From: Fragilariopsis cylindrus CCMP1102 | Lineage: Eukaryota > Bacillariophyta > Bacillariophyceae > Bacillariales > Bacillariaceae | Direction of reading: 5' to 3' | NCBI GenBank assembly: GCA_900095095.1 | Contig: FMBT01000308.1 | Location: 310,001 to 374,000, forward strand | DNA: 64,000 nucleotides | Shown here: piece by piece, positions 9,368 through 19,845 of the stretch | How the letters are laid out: each line of letters begins with the position of its first letter | Numbering within the stretch: position 1 is the stretch's first letter | Made by a program: the position numbers and the translations under genes | The notes under the pieces: generated by a model | The model's database searches: none | Told to the model about the DNA's origin: nothing | The model's input: the letters and a program-made list of their open reading frames with translations, nothing else

Positions 9368-11770
9368 ATGCCTCGCTTAAAAAAGCAAGATGAGGAGAAG
9401 GAGGAGCAACGACAAAGTGAAAGTCGAAGGCAACAACAACAGCACCACCAACAAATTCGACAACGTGCTCTGCAACGACAACAGCGACGACGACAACAGG
9501 AAATACCGCTACCACAACCACAACCGAGATACGGGAACAACCCCACTTATAACCAACAAAGCCTTGTAAATATACAACCTCCTCCTGACGGGTATTTAGG
9601 ACGAAGACCGTCGTTGCCAGGGTTGCCGTTACCACAACAGAGAAATATTAATAGTACTAATATCAATAATAATAATAATAATCTTGGTACAATCAATATC
9701 AATATGGCAAATAATAATAATAATAATCACAATCCCGCTGCCGCTTTAGCTATGCTAAATCGTCGTACATCACCCACGGGTGCGGCAATGGTACCGGTAC
9801 ATGGACCCGCTATCAACACCTACGAGCTTAGTCGGTTCCAGCTACAGCAACGACAACAACAGCAGCAGCAGCAGCAGCAACAAATCCAACAACAGCAACG
9901 ACAACAGCATCAGCATCAGCAACGAACACAAACCACGTCGCCTCATCTTGGCCCATTACAACAGCAACAACAGCTTGTTGGAATTCATCATGATAATCGT
10001 CATAATAATAATTCGAATAATATGCGTCGTCATGATAGCGGTGGCAGTGGCGGTGGCAATACTAGTAGCGTTGTTGATATACTAGAACCGACACCTATAG
10101 GACCAGGAGCGACTGTAATAGATGATAGGATCGGAGTCATGGGTCGTAGAAATAGTAGCATGAGTGGAGGATCATCGAATAATGGTAACGACGGAGTCAT
10201 GGGACGTCGTGATAGTAGTAATAGTAGAGGATCATCGAATAATGGTAATACTAACGACGCTACTAATACTGTTGATCCTGTTGGCCATAATAACCAACCT
10301 ACTATTGCGGAACTTGCTGCCAAAACCTTCAATAATGATGATGAAATCGATATCGATATCAACGATAATAAAAGTGCTAATACGTCGTCGACACATACCT
10401 CGCAAAGATCTATCGGCCTTCCTCCTCCTCCTCCTTCTCAACCACCTTCCCTAGGAGCAGGATTAGCAGTTCAGCAGCAGGCACCACTACCACTACCACT
10501 ACCACTACCACTACCACGATCATCGTTGGGGGTAACAGCTGTGACAAGAGGTTATTCACCGGATTTATTTAAATTGTCACCGACACCGTTGCCACCCACA
10601 ATGAATAATAGGACGAACAACGCGTCGGTGTCGTCGGAAACGATGAAAACCAAGAAAAGACCGAAAGTGCTATCTTTGTCATCTCCTACATCATCGGCTC
10701 ATTCGTCGACTAGTTCGTTGTTGAAAGGTGATAATAATAATAATAATGACAATACTAGTAGTAGTATTGCCACCGCCGCAGAAAAGTCTTCTCGGCCCGC
10801 AGTTGCCAGTAAGACATTAGCTGGATTATCAGCGATGAAAAAGAAGCTACAGATACAAGGTAATGAAAAGAAGAAGAAAGTACTTTCAAAGGGTTCCATC
10901 AAGAAAAAGAAAAAAGCAAGTGTCGGTGCTACAACGGCAGGTGGATCTTCCTATATCAGTCACCCGGGGAAAAATAATAATAATAATGATGCTGCGGCTG
11001 CTATTCGTTTACTTAAAAAGCCACCACCGCCTCCCCCTACTGTCGATTACAACAATAATTATAAGAAGTTTAGCGAAAATAATGAGGATAGAAACAATAA
11101 TGACGACGACGATGATAATAACAATGACAATAGGCGCGATACTATTACTCTATTTAGTGGTAACCGCAACCGTCCAAAAATGCGAGGAAAATATAATATC
11201 AACAACGAAGATGAACAATTCAACAATCCCGGTAATGATGATGGAAAAGATAATGATCCCATTGATAGTAGTAGAAGTGGAGGCGGCGGCGGCGGCGGTA
11301 ACAGTAATAACAACAGCAACAAGAAGAGTGGAGTTAGTCGAGGTCGTGGTCGTCCACGTATAAATCGAGGACCGGGCTCTTTATCCCGACAAAATAATAG
11401 CGACGACCGCCGCACCAACAATAAGACAACACGTCGTTGCCCTCCTCCTCAACTAAATATTGTTAACGACGAAGAACCAGATCGATTAACTAATCCCCTA
11501 TTGGCGATAGTTCCAGCAAGTATTAGAAAATTACAGCAAGCTTTGTCGTCCAACAATCATAATAATGGTGGTATAGGAACATCATTGCCGAATGGTGGTG
11601 GCGAAGTATTGATGATGGGTGCGGCTGTGACTTATCCAAACAACACAGTCACGACTAAGAGGGGATCAGCAGGGAAGGGAATAGGAAGAGAAGGGAACGA
11701 AGGAGGAGGAGGAGGAGGAGGAGCGGATCCTTCAAATGCAACGGGAACAATCCCTGTGGGAGAATTATGA
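9368..11770 (+). CDS. Q/N-rich low-complexity protein region with AT-hook-like motif (probable N-terminus of the PHD protein)
   Basis: Open frame of 800 codons made of polyQ (about residues 160-180), polyN, poly-PL, polyK, polyP and polyG runs. The only recognisable motif is a GRGRPR-type AT-hook near 11343-11360, which suggests DNA contact. The frame closes at a TGA that overlaps an ATG (ATGA, 11767-11770) of the next frame, which clearly encodes protein (start of the PHD protein). Overlapping stop and start codons are not expected between eukaryotic genes, so I think both frames belong to one gene, joined by an intron I cannot place or broken by a one-base slip. Alternatively it is a separate low-complexity gene. 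Many overlapping small ORFs here are by-products of trinucleotide repeats. Confidence 0.55.
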   Translation: MPRLKKQDEEKEEQRQSESRRQQQQHHQQIRQRALQRQQRRRQQEIPLPQPQPRYGNNPTYNQQSLVNIQPPPDGYLGRRPSLPGLPLPQQRNINSTNINNNNNNLGTININMANNNNNNHNPAAALAMLNRRTSPTGAAMVPVHGPAINTYELSRFQLQQRQQQQQQQQQQIQQQQRQQHQHQQRTQTTSPHLGPLQQQQQLVGIHHDNRHNNNSNNMRRHDSGGSGGGNTSSVVDILEPTPIGPGATVIDDRIGVMGRRNSSMSGGSSNNGNDGVMGRRDSSNSRGSSNNGNTNDATNTVDPVGHNNQPTIAELAAKTFNNDDEIDIDINDNKSANTSSTHTSQRSIGLPPPPPSQPPSLGAGLAVQQQAPLPLPLPLPLPRSSLGVTAVTRGYSPDLFKLSPTPLPPTMNNRTNNASVSSETMKTKKRPKVLSLSSPTSSAHSSTSSLLKGDNNNNNDNTSSSIATAAEKSSRPAVASKTLAGLSAMKKKLQIQGNEKKKKVLSKGSIKKKKKASVGATTAGGSSYISHPGKNNNNNDAAAAIRLLKKPPPPPPTVDYNNNYKKFSENNEDRNNNDDDDDNNNDNRRDTITLFSGNRNRPKMRGKYNINNEDEQFNNPGNDDGKDNDPIDSSRSGGGGGGGNSNNNSNKKSGVSRGRGRPRINRGPGSLSRQNNSDDRRTNNKTTRRCPPPQLNIVNDEEPDRLTNPLLAIVPASIRKLQQALSSNNHNNGGIGTSLPNGGGEVLMMGAAVTYPNNTVTTKRGSAGKGIGREGNEGGGGGGGADPSNATGTIPVGEL

Positions 11771-14700
11771 ATTCTGCGTCCATCGTTTTTCATCGGCCCG
11801 ATACATATCCCCTCTCCTTCTTAGCTCGTCTTCTAGGTTTTGACGTGGACGTACCTGATTGTAACAGCATGCTTTCTTCTATGCCAACCGAGCAACAACA
11901 GCAACTACGAACAGAGCAAGGGACGAATTTCGATCCATCGATATCGCTACTAGAATCGCCGTCACAAATACAGACAGCGCTTCCCCGCTTTCCGATGCCA
12001 CTACCAGATCCTAAAAATCTACCACTTCGTAAGGACACAGTCTTTTTGAAAATTCCTGTGAAGGAAACTTCTTTCAGCAACAAATACTCCAAATGCGACA
12101 GAAACATCGACATAACGCCAACCTTCCTCGTAAAATAATAGAACTACCAATACTTCATTGGCTCTAGGAGATTTGGACGATCAACGGACACTCGATTACA
12201 TTGATCCTGTCTACAAAACTTTTCTGCTACACGGCTGGGAAGATCATCGTTGTAAGCCTACTGCTTCGAGTACCACATCAAAATCATTTATCTTGAAGCA
12301 GCAGGAACAGCAACCGATTCGACAGCAAGTAACGGAAATGGCACAAAATAGCTTGGGATTGTCAACGGACTGGACGTTTCAAGATTGGGGATCTTTCCAA
12401 TCGCAGCAAGAGGAAATGGAACAAGAAAAACAAAAAAGTGCGAATAATTTCGTCCCAGATATTAGTGGACACATCGCAACCGCTGATGATGGTCCATCGC
12501 CATCGCAACAACATCGCCGTCCACGTCGTCATAATAGCAGCAGCAAAGGTGGCCGTCACCATGGACCTATATGGACAATTGACGGCAAACAAGTCTTCAG
12601 TCATCTACCCCAACATGTTTTTGGAATCTTGGCTTTTTATCAGGGACAGCCTATTGCCATACTTAAGTATCAACTTCATTGGTATCAGTTACCAACGTCC
12701 CAAAACGATAATGACCAGAAAAAAAGTAATACCAACGATCCTCTCGAGGCAGAGTTGGTCGTGGTCGTTCATGGGTTTGGTCTTCGAACTGGGGATAATG
12801 ATACAAGTTCTCGTGAGTCTAATGATAATGATAATGGTAATGATTTAAATGTAAATAGCAATGAGAATGCTAATGTAAATGGTAATGATGTAAATTGTAA
12901 TGGTAGTGAAAATGTAGGGGAAAGTACTGTCAATTTTCCACCTAACAATATATCTCCATTGATTCCTGAAACCACTTTAGTACAAGAAGCTAAAGATATG
13001 CCAGTAGATCAAGAGCAAGTGATGCATGGGGAAGTGCACACAGTCGGTCCTCAAACGATCCCTCCTGATCGAGATGGTGCTAACATAGACGAGAAAAAAA
13101 TCCGGGACGACGAGCTAGTTTCTTCGTTAGCACCCGTCACAAAGCAATTGAATGACACTGTCAAGGTTGTAATGTTGGCTATGGCTCTCGAGCACACACG
13201 TGCTTGTGATGTTTGGTATGGACTATGGGAGACACCCGAATCTTTTGTGGAACGAAACGAAACCTGCTTTCGTATGGTAAAGTTACCCCGCAATGATGAT
13301 GTTGCATGTGATGAAAACGGCGATAATTGCAAAAGACATTGTCAGCCAATGATATGCGATTTGAAAAAATGTAGCTCCAGTTATGCGATACTAAAGATGA
13401 AGGAAGAAAAGGATGCGAATATTACCGGAGATCACAACCTTGAGTCTACAAGAAAAACGATGACAGCAACGACAACAAATAGTAACGATTTCCATGTATC
13501 GCCGGAGCGCCTGTTAGTTAAAATGCCATCTTTTGAGAAAGCTCGAACTTTCTTTGAAGGTACGACTTCGAATACTCCTTCTCGGCAATCGAAACGAGGG
13601 ACGGGCGAAGATTCTACGTCAAATGTTTCCACAAATGTTTTTACTGGTGCAGTCGATGAAGCCCGAGAAATTGTGTTGAAGTTACGAGCCAAAATCGATA
13701 CAAGTAATGGAAATCATGTGGAGATCCACAAACTCGGTACAAGTAGCGATTGCGAGGAGGATACCCTAGCACTTCGATTCACTACACCAGAAGTAGCATC
13801 GCAAACATTAGTTACTGAAATAAAACCGACCGAAGAAGTACCACGAGGAATAAATGGCGAAATATCTAAATTAAGTCAGAATGAGACTGGCAATGGTAAC
13901 GAGAATGACAGTAGGTCGAGCATATCATGGGACCTCCTGAGATGCTTCCCTATCAAAGAAGAAACCAGTCAGACGACGGAGTTGGAAAGCGAAATATTAA
14001 GCGAGCTAAGAATGAAACAAGAAGAGCTTGTTGATATGGAGAAGTCTTTGGAACCACAGGTTCGTCGTCTTCTTGCTAAGACTATAGAAGAGAGAATGAA
14101 GTACGAATTGCCCGAATCTAGAGAACGCCGTGAAGGTGCAAAGCGTACATTGTTAGAATACAAAGAAGTAGTTGCAAGACGCAAGGAGTTTGATCAGGTC
14201 TGTCAAAACCAGCTGGAAGAAGACATGAATGCTGTCTGTTCAATCTGTAACGATGGCGAAGTCACACCAGACAATCAAATCCTATTCTGTGAGGCGTGTA
14301 ATGTCGCGGTCCATCAAATATGTTATGGTGTAGAAAAAATCCCAGAAGGTGACTACTACTGTATCGCATGTCGCCATTTTAAACGTGATCAGATGATCCG
14401 ATCAAAGCCTGATACGTGCTTGAAAGATGGAGCCACCGCCACAACGAGACCAGACCTCCCGCCACTGCCCATTGTTTGCGAGCTGTGTCCAGTTAAACAT
14501 GGAGCGTTTACACGATTGGACACTCCGATGTCAGCTTCCGACGATTCTTCTGTTACAAAATGGGTGCATATGACATGTGCGAAATGGCAGGGACTGAATA
14601 TGGTGAATCTACCTGATGCATCCCTTCTCGAAGATGTGACCCCGCTCAAACAATATTTTCGACGGGATAATATATCGTGCTGCATCTGTAAAGGAATGCG

Positions 14701-17700
14701 AGGTGCATACCACACATGCCGATCCGATGGATGTGGAAACCACTGCCATATAACATGTGCAAGAGAAAGTGGGTTGTGCAAGGTGGTACATGGAGATAGT
14801 GTTGATGGAGCCGTTCCTGACAATCCTTGGACCTTACTATGCCCGGATCATTCTCAAATCGATAACGAGGACGAAAAGAATTGGACACGCGTTGAGGAGA
14901 TGATCAGAGCAGCCAAAGAATTTCCTGTGGATCCAATGCCACCACCCTTAATTAAGGACTTAAAGCCTTCAATAAATGTACTGGAGAAGATCGTAAGGTG
15001 GCTCTTGCTGTCAGAGAATACGAAGACATCTTCATGGAAGATATTTTGTCGAGGAAACTTTCAGGAGTGAGATGTGAAGTTTGCGATATTATTGAAGATG
15101 TCAATGGGAAGAATTTATGCCGCTGTATTGACTGTGGCTGTGTAGTCTGCTTCGCGTGTGAGTTTACCGATGATCCTGGACAGCGATCATTTCAATGTCA
15201 TAGCTGTCGTTTTCTGGCAGGAAAAGATGATAAATTGATCGAAGTAAAGCAAGAACGTCCAGAATGTAGTCTATGCAATCAAAAAGATGGTTTATTGATC
15301 AAAGCTAAGTCGAAGCCAATACTCAAGCAAGGTTTTTGGAAAAATAATCCCAGTCAATATGAAAAATCCTTGTTTACCAAGGCAAATTGGGCTCATCTCA
15401 TGTGTGCATAGTAAGTAGATAGTGATTCGTTGTAAATTGTGGTTCTAATTATATATGGTATAATATAATTTCTCACATATCATTTGACTTTCTTCTGTGT
15501 TTAGTTGGTTGCCAAAAATGAATCCTACTTTGAAGGACAACGGAGTTGATTTGTCCAATATTATTCAGTCAAACGGGAGAATATTTATTCAGAATAACAA
15601 CCGCTGTGGTTTATGTGGAATGAAAAGCGGGTTTAAAGTGAAGTGCGCAGATGGCCATTGCCATGCACATGGAGAAAAAAATAAGGGGTACTTCTTCCAT
15701 GTAACGTGCGCCAGACAAGCCGGCTTTCGAATTGCTCACAACGACGACGTTGCCAATGAATTTACAGGTAAGTGCTCAGAAGAAGTTATCTATCCGAAAC
15801 ATGCAGTGGATTTAAAATATTTTTTTGACAATTTTCTAACCAGAAAGATCCAATGTTTATACCTCTCAGTGCATTGTTATATTCATGGTAGCAATGATGA
15901 CAACCTTCGTGCAAGGCTCGAAGATTTCATTGAGATTGAGAAGAAGCGCGGAGGAAAGGATTTTGCAAGATCCGATGCTCCAATGACTTTCAGTGATGGA
16001 AGTAAGTTACTTAATGGAGCTATATCGGTGATGAGAGTAATGGGCTGGGCATGGCGCTGGGCAGAATGGTGGGTCCAACATGGATCTACTTGGGAGCCGC
16101 TGCTAGAAGAAGGCCAAAAGGAATCTTCGATGACAGCTGAAGAGCTTCGGATTGTTGATAGCTCCAAAAAAAGTCGTATGCTTGATGCTAGGAGATGCCG
16201 TTTGTCGGCTTTTGGGGCAGCTCTTCGCAACCGATGTTATGATACACCTGAAGGGTTCAACACCGAAGCTTTGGATCGTGCTCTTCGAGCGGTGCTTCGC
16301 ACCCAGAGCCTTGTTGGCCCATTACAAGAAAACGATATTGATTTCTTCGCGGAATGGTTGGCTAGGGCGTATCGGTCAAAATCCAGATTGTTGGGGTTCG
16401 GAGAAAACAAAATACCAGCTGCGTATGAATCTTTCTGTTTGCATCTAGATGATCAATCGCCAAAGTTTGTGCTCGGGAATCGTCCTCTCCCCGGAAATGA
16501 TATTGTCCTTCCTTATGATCATACATTTGAAAACCCAGTATCTGAACCAGATGATTACTTAAAGTACGACAAGTTGGAAAATGGAGATGAAATTGACGAA
16601 AGTTTGTTCCAGGACATTGATTACAAGTATAAAGGTATACAACTTCCCCGTTCTGGTAACGGTATCCCCGTTGCATACGCTGTATTTGATACAGATAGTT
16701 TGAGCAAGAACGGCACTGTCTTGAACCTACGTCGTGGAAGGAAGCCAAAAGTTATGAGGCTAGCGATAGTAGTCAAAATTGCAGGAAAGCAGTTCGATCC
16801 TACTAGCTCCGAGCCGACTGAATCTTCGGAACGCTCAAAAAAGCGGTCTCGGCCCGCAAGTAACTCAAAAAATGAAGATGTAGATGGTAGAAAGAAGCAA
16901 AAACGTCGTAGCAGCGAAGGCAATAAGAACATCACGAATGCCGATGAAACTAGAGCGATCATTAAACATGAATACGATTCCGTAGGATTTAGTCATATAA
17001 CCAATTCAAGAGTAGAATTCCTTCTATATGTTGGAATAAAATCTGAAAATGAGTTCATGGAAACCAAGAATAAAGAATTGACCTTGTCCTTTAAAGAATG
17101 GCGGCATCAGAAAGGACTGATCGATCTAACAGAGACTAGCGCTTCGAATATTATTAGTAAATGGAAGTCAGATGTAAGGAAAAAAGCTGGACGTATTGAT
17201 GCAAATAATAGTGCTTCGAGAAAATCTTTGAAGGAAGTTAAGAGTCACAAGTCAAGCAATCGGGATCCAGGGCACAAGAATTCGATGTCGTTGAAAAGAC
17301 CTCAAATGCAATTGGATAGCATTGACACTGAAAAAAAATCAAAAGAGCATAACGACAATATCCATAAATTGGAAGAAAGAAATAGCAAGAAAAGACCTAG
17401 ACTGTCAGCGGAAAAAGGAAAGTCAGAGTTATCACTCGAAAAACCCGACGAAACGGTTTACACTTCGAACGCTTACAGTAACAGGCCACGCCGATCAACC
17501 GTACACCAAAAAGGATCTTTAAAGGAAGAAGACGATGATCCTACGACCGACTCAGAGATAGACGTATCAGATTCAACCGAGTCCGAACAAAGTCAAACTA
17601 AGCGCAGCAAATCTACTCGAGACGCTACATCGTCATCTAAAAGGGATAGAGTTGTATCGTTGAAGAATGATGATGATTATGATGACGATACTGGTCGTGT

Positions 17701-19405
17701 GCAGAAGAAATCGCGACCGAAACGAAATCCTGAAAAAGCAAATATTAAGACAACAAATCTTGACGATGAGGTTATTGACATCGATGGCACCCCAACTATA
17801 GACACAGCGGATTCTATTAGGGATACTTCTAGGGAGCGACAACCAGCCTCAACCACGAAGGCTGAAAAATACACAAGAAATATTAAAATCCCCGATTCTA
17901 CTCTATTCCTTGACGTTCTTCCTGCTGAAGGAATCGAATTGCTCGAAATAGTCGGGATCAGATCCGATATATCATTCCTGGGTATGAAAACAGGTGTTCT
18001 CGGACGCGAATATGCATCCTATCGTAAGACGAAAAATTTGTCAGTTAGAAAAGTTCCGGGCCCAATGATAAGTCTATGGAAGAGGAAAGTAAGAGATGCA
18101 GCGAAAGCAAATGGTAACATCGAGCTTTCTGAATATAATCAATGGAACCCCAAAAAGCTATACGATGATGATAGTGTTGATGGCGATGACTTCTGCTCTA
18201 TTTGCGCAGATGGAGGTAAATTAATAGTTTGCGATGGTTGTGAGAAATCATACCACAATCATTGTCTTGATCCTCCTTTGGATGAAGTTCCTGAAGGTGA
18301 CTGGTTTTGCCCCAAATGTTGTAAGAGTGATTATCAGGTACAAGCGCAAGTAGAGAAGGGGGAGAATGATGTCACCGAGAAGAATCCGGCTGATGGTAAC
18401 GAGTCAGATATTGTTGACGATGATGACGTTTGCGCTATTTGCGCAGATGGAGGTAAATTAATAGTTTGCGATGGTTGTGAGAAATCATATCACAATCATT
18501 GTCTTGATCCTCCTTTGGACAAAGTTCCCGAAGGTGACTGGTTTTGTCTCAAATGTTGTAAGAGTGATTATCAGGTACAAGTGCAAGTAGAGAAGGGGGA
18601 GGACGATGTCGCTAGGAAGAAAATGGCTGATAATGACGAGTCAGATATTGTAGACGATGTTGCTAAAAAAAAACCGGCTGATAATGACAAGTCAGATATT
18701 GTTGACGACGATGACATTTGCGCTATTTGTGCAGATGGAGGTAAATTAATAGTTTGTGATGGTTGTGAGAAATCATATCACAATCATTGTCTTGATCCTC
18801 CTTTGGGCAAAGTTCCCGAAGGTGACTGGTTTTGTCTCAAATGTTGTGAGAGTGATAATCAGGTACAAGTACAAGTAGAGAAGGGGGAGGACGATGTTGC
18901 TAAGAAGAAAATGGCTGATAATGACGAGTCAGATATTGTTGACGACGATGACGTTTGCGCTATTTGCGCAGATGGAGGTAAATTAATAGTTTGCGATGGT
19001 TGTGAGAAATCATACCACAATCATTGTCTTGATCCTCCTTTGGGCAAAGTTCCCGAAGGTGACTGGTTTTGTCTCAAATGTTGTATGAGTGATAATCAGG
19101 TACAAGTACAAGTGGAGAAGGTGGAGGACGATGTTGCTAAGAAGAAAATGGCTGATAATGATGAGTCAGATATTGTAGACAATGTTGCTAAGAAGAAACC
19201 GGCTGATAATGACGAGTCAGATATTGCTGACGACGATGATGTTTGTGCAATTTGTGCAGATGGAGGTAAATTAATAGTTTGCAATGGTTGTGAGAAACCA
19301 TACCACAATCATTGTCTTGATCCTCCTTTGGACGAAGTTCCCGAAGATGACTGGTTCTGCCCTCAATGCAATAAAAAGCCTGCAGCGATTTCAAAGTCAG
19401 GATGA
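11767..19405 (+). CDS. Large multi-PHD-finger chromatin protein
   Basis: A confident 94-nt intron lies at 15411-15504 (joins C-A-Y-W-L-P in frame). A second, 139 nt, at 12029-12167 (GTAAGG...CTCTAG) restores frame, but the skipped DNA also looks coding. Near 14978-14998 the frame moves with no ordinary intron available. Domains in order: an N-terminal region ([16 protein letters not shown]); a charged, coiled-coil-prone stretch (about 13980-14220); a PHD finger (VCSICNDG) plus extended PHD (14227-14830), together like the PZP module of BRPF/JADE proteins; a second zinc-rich pair (15070-15760); two copies of an unnamed helical domain (16969-17196 and 17886-18118); and five C-terminal PHD fingers. 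PHD fingers read histone H3 tails. The last five have the acidic residues before the first Cys and the GG(K)LIVCDGC core of the AIRE/CHD4 type that binds unmethylated H3K4; that binding is inference. No SET, acetyltransferase or helicase domain is visible. Confidence 0.8.
14227..14830 (+). other. PZP-like module (PHD plus extended PHD)
   Basis: A PHD finger (CSICNDG ... [14 protein letters not shown] ... YYCIAC) is followed by a second zinc region ([11 protein letters not shown] ... WVHMTCAKW) and a C-terminal half ([14 protein letters not shown] ... [10 protein letters not shown]). This order matches the PHD / zinc knuckle / PHD module that contacts nucleosomes in BRPF, JADE and AF10 proteins. 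Confidence 0.75.
15070..15760 (+). other. Second zinc-finger/extended-PHD region
   Basis: CEVCDIIED ... [14 protein letters not shown] ... CHSC, then [20 protein letters not shown] (across the intron), [14 protein letters not shown] and [11 protein letters not shown]. It repeats the order of the module at 14227-14830, so the protein appears to carry two such modules. Confidence 0.65.
18187..19375 (+). repeat. Tandem array of five PHD fingers
   Basis: Near-identical fingers begin at about 18187, 18427, 18715, 18952 and 19240. Spacings are 240, 288, 237 and 288 nt. The distance from finger 2 to 4 and from 3 to 5 is 525 nt in both cases, so fingers 2-3 with their linkers were copied as one block. 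Finger 5 has diverged in its core (CNGCEKPYH against CDGCEKSYH). Confidence 0.9.
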
Positions 19406-19845
19406 GTCTTTTGAATAAATCATGGTATCAATACTAATAAATCAAATCTACAACGTCAAGCTAACAACTTTAAACAGGATGCGCGAAGCAAGCAATACTC
19501 GAGAACATGGAATAACTTCTAAACTAGAAACGAACGGGAATGAATTAAAATGTACCTATCGGACGCAGATTTTGTATCAGGTGGCAATAAATACGAAAGA
19601 GTTCGAGAACTATAAGAAAATTAGCTGGGGAGTATTAATGAAACTAAAAGGAATCTACCTAAAAACAATATGCATATGCATATATTCCGTAATCATTTAA
19701 TACGGGATACTATATTTGAATAAATATGTAGTTATCTAAAAGAAATGCATAGTAGCCTATATATAGCTCATGGTTTTGAAATAAAGTGTATCTTACAACT
19801 GTATCCAGCATCGTCCAGATTTCTTGTTTATCTAATGGATTGCTT
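19406..19845. other. Intergenic between convergent genes
   Basis: 3' ends of the PHD gene (+) and ALG8 (-). No gene recognised; the ORF at 19422-19700 has no family signal. Confidence 0.6.

Noticed and set aside
9313-11421. Many antisense and out-of-frame ORFs over the Q/N-rich gene
   Set aside because: By-products of CAA, AAT and GAT repeats, which are open in several frames.
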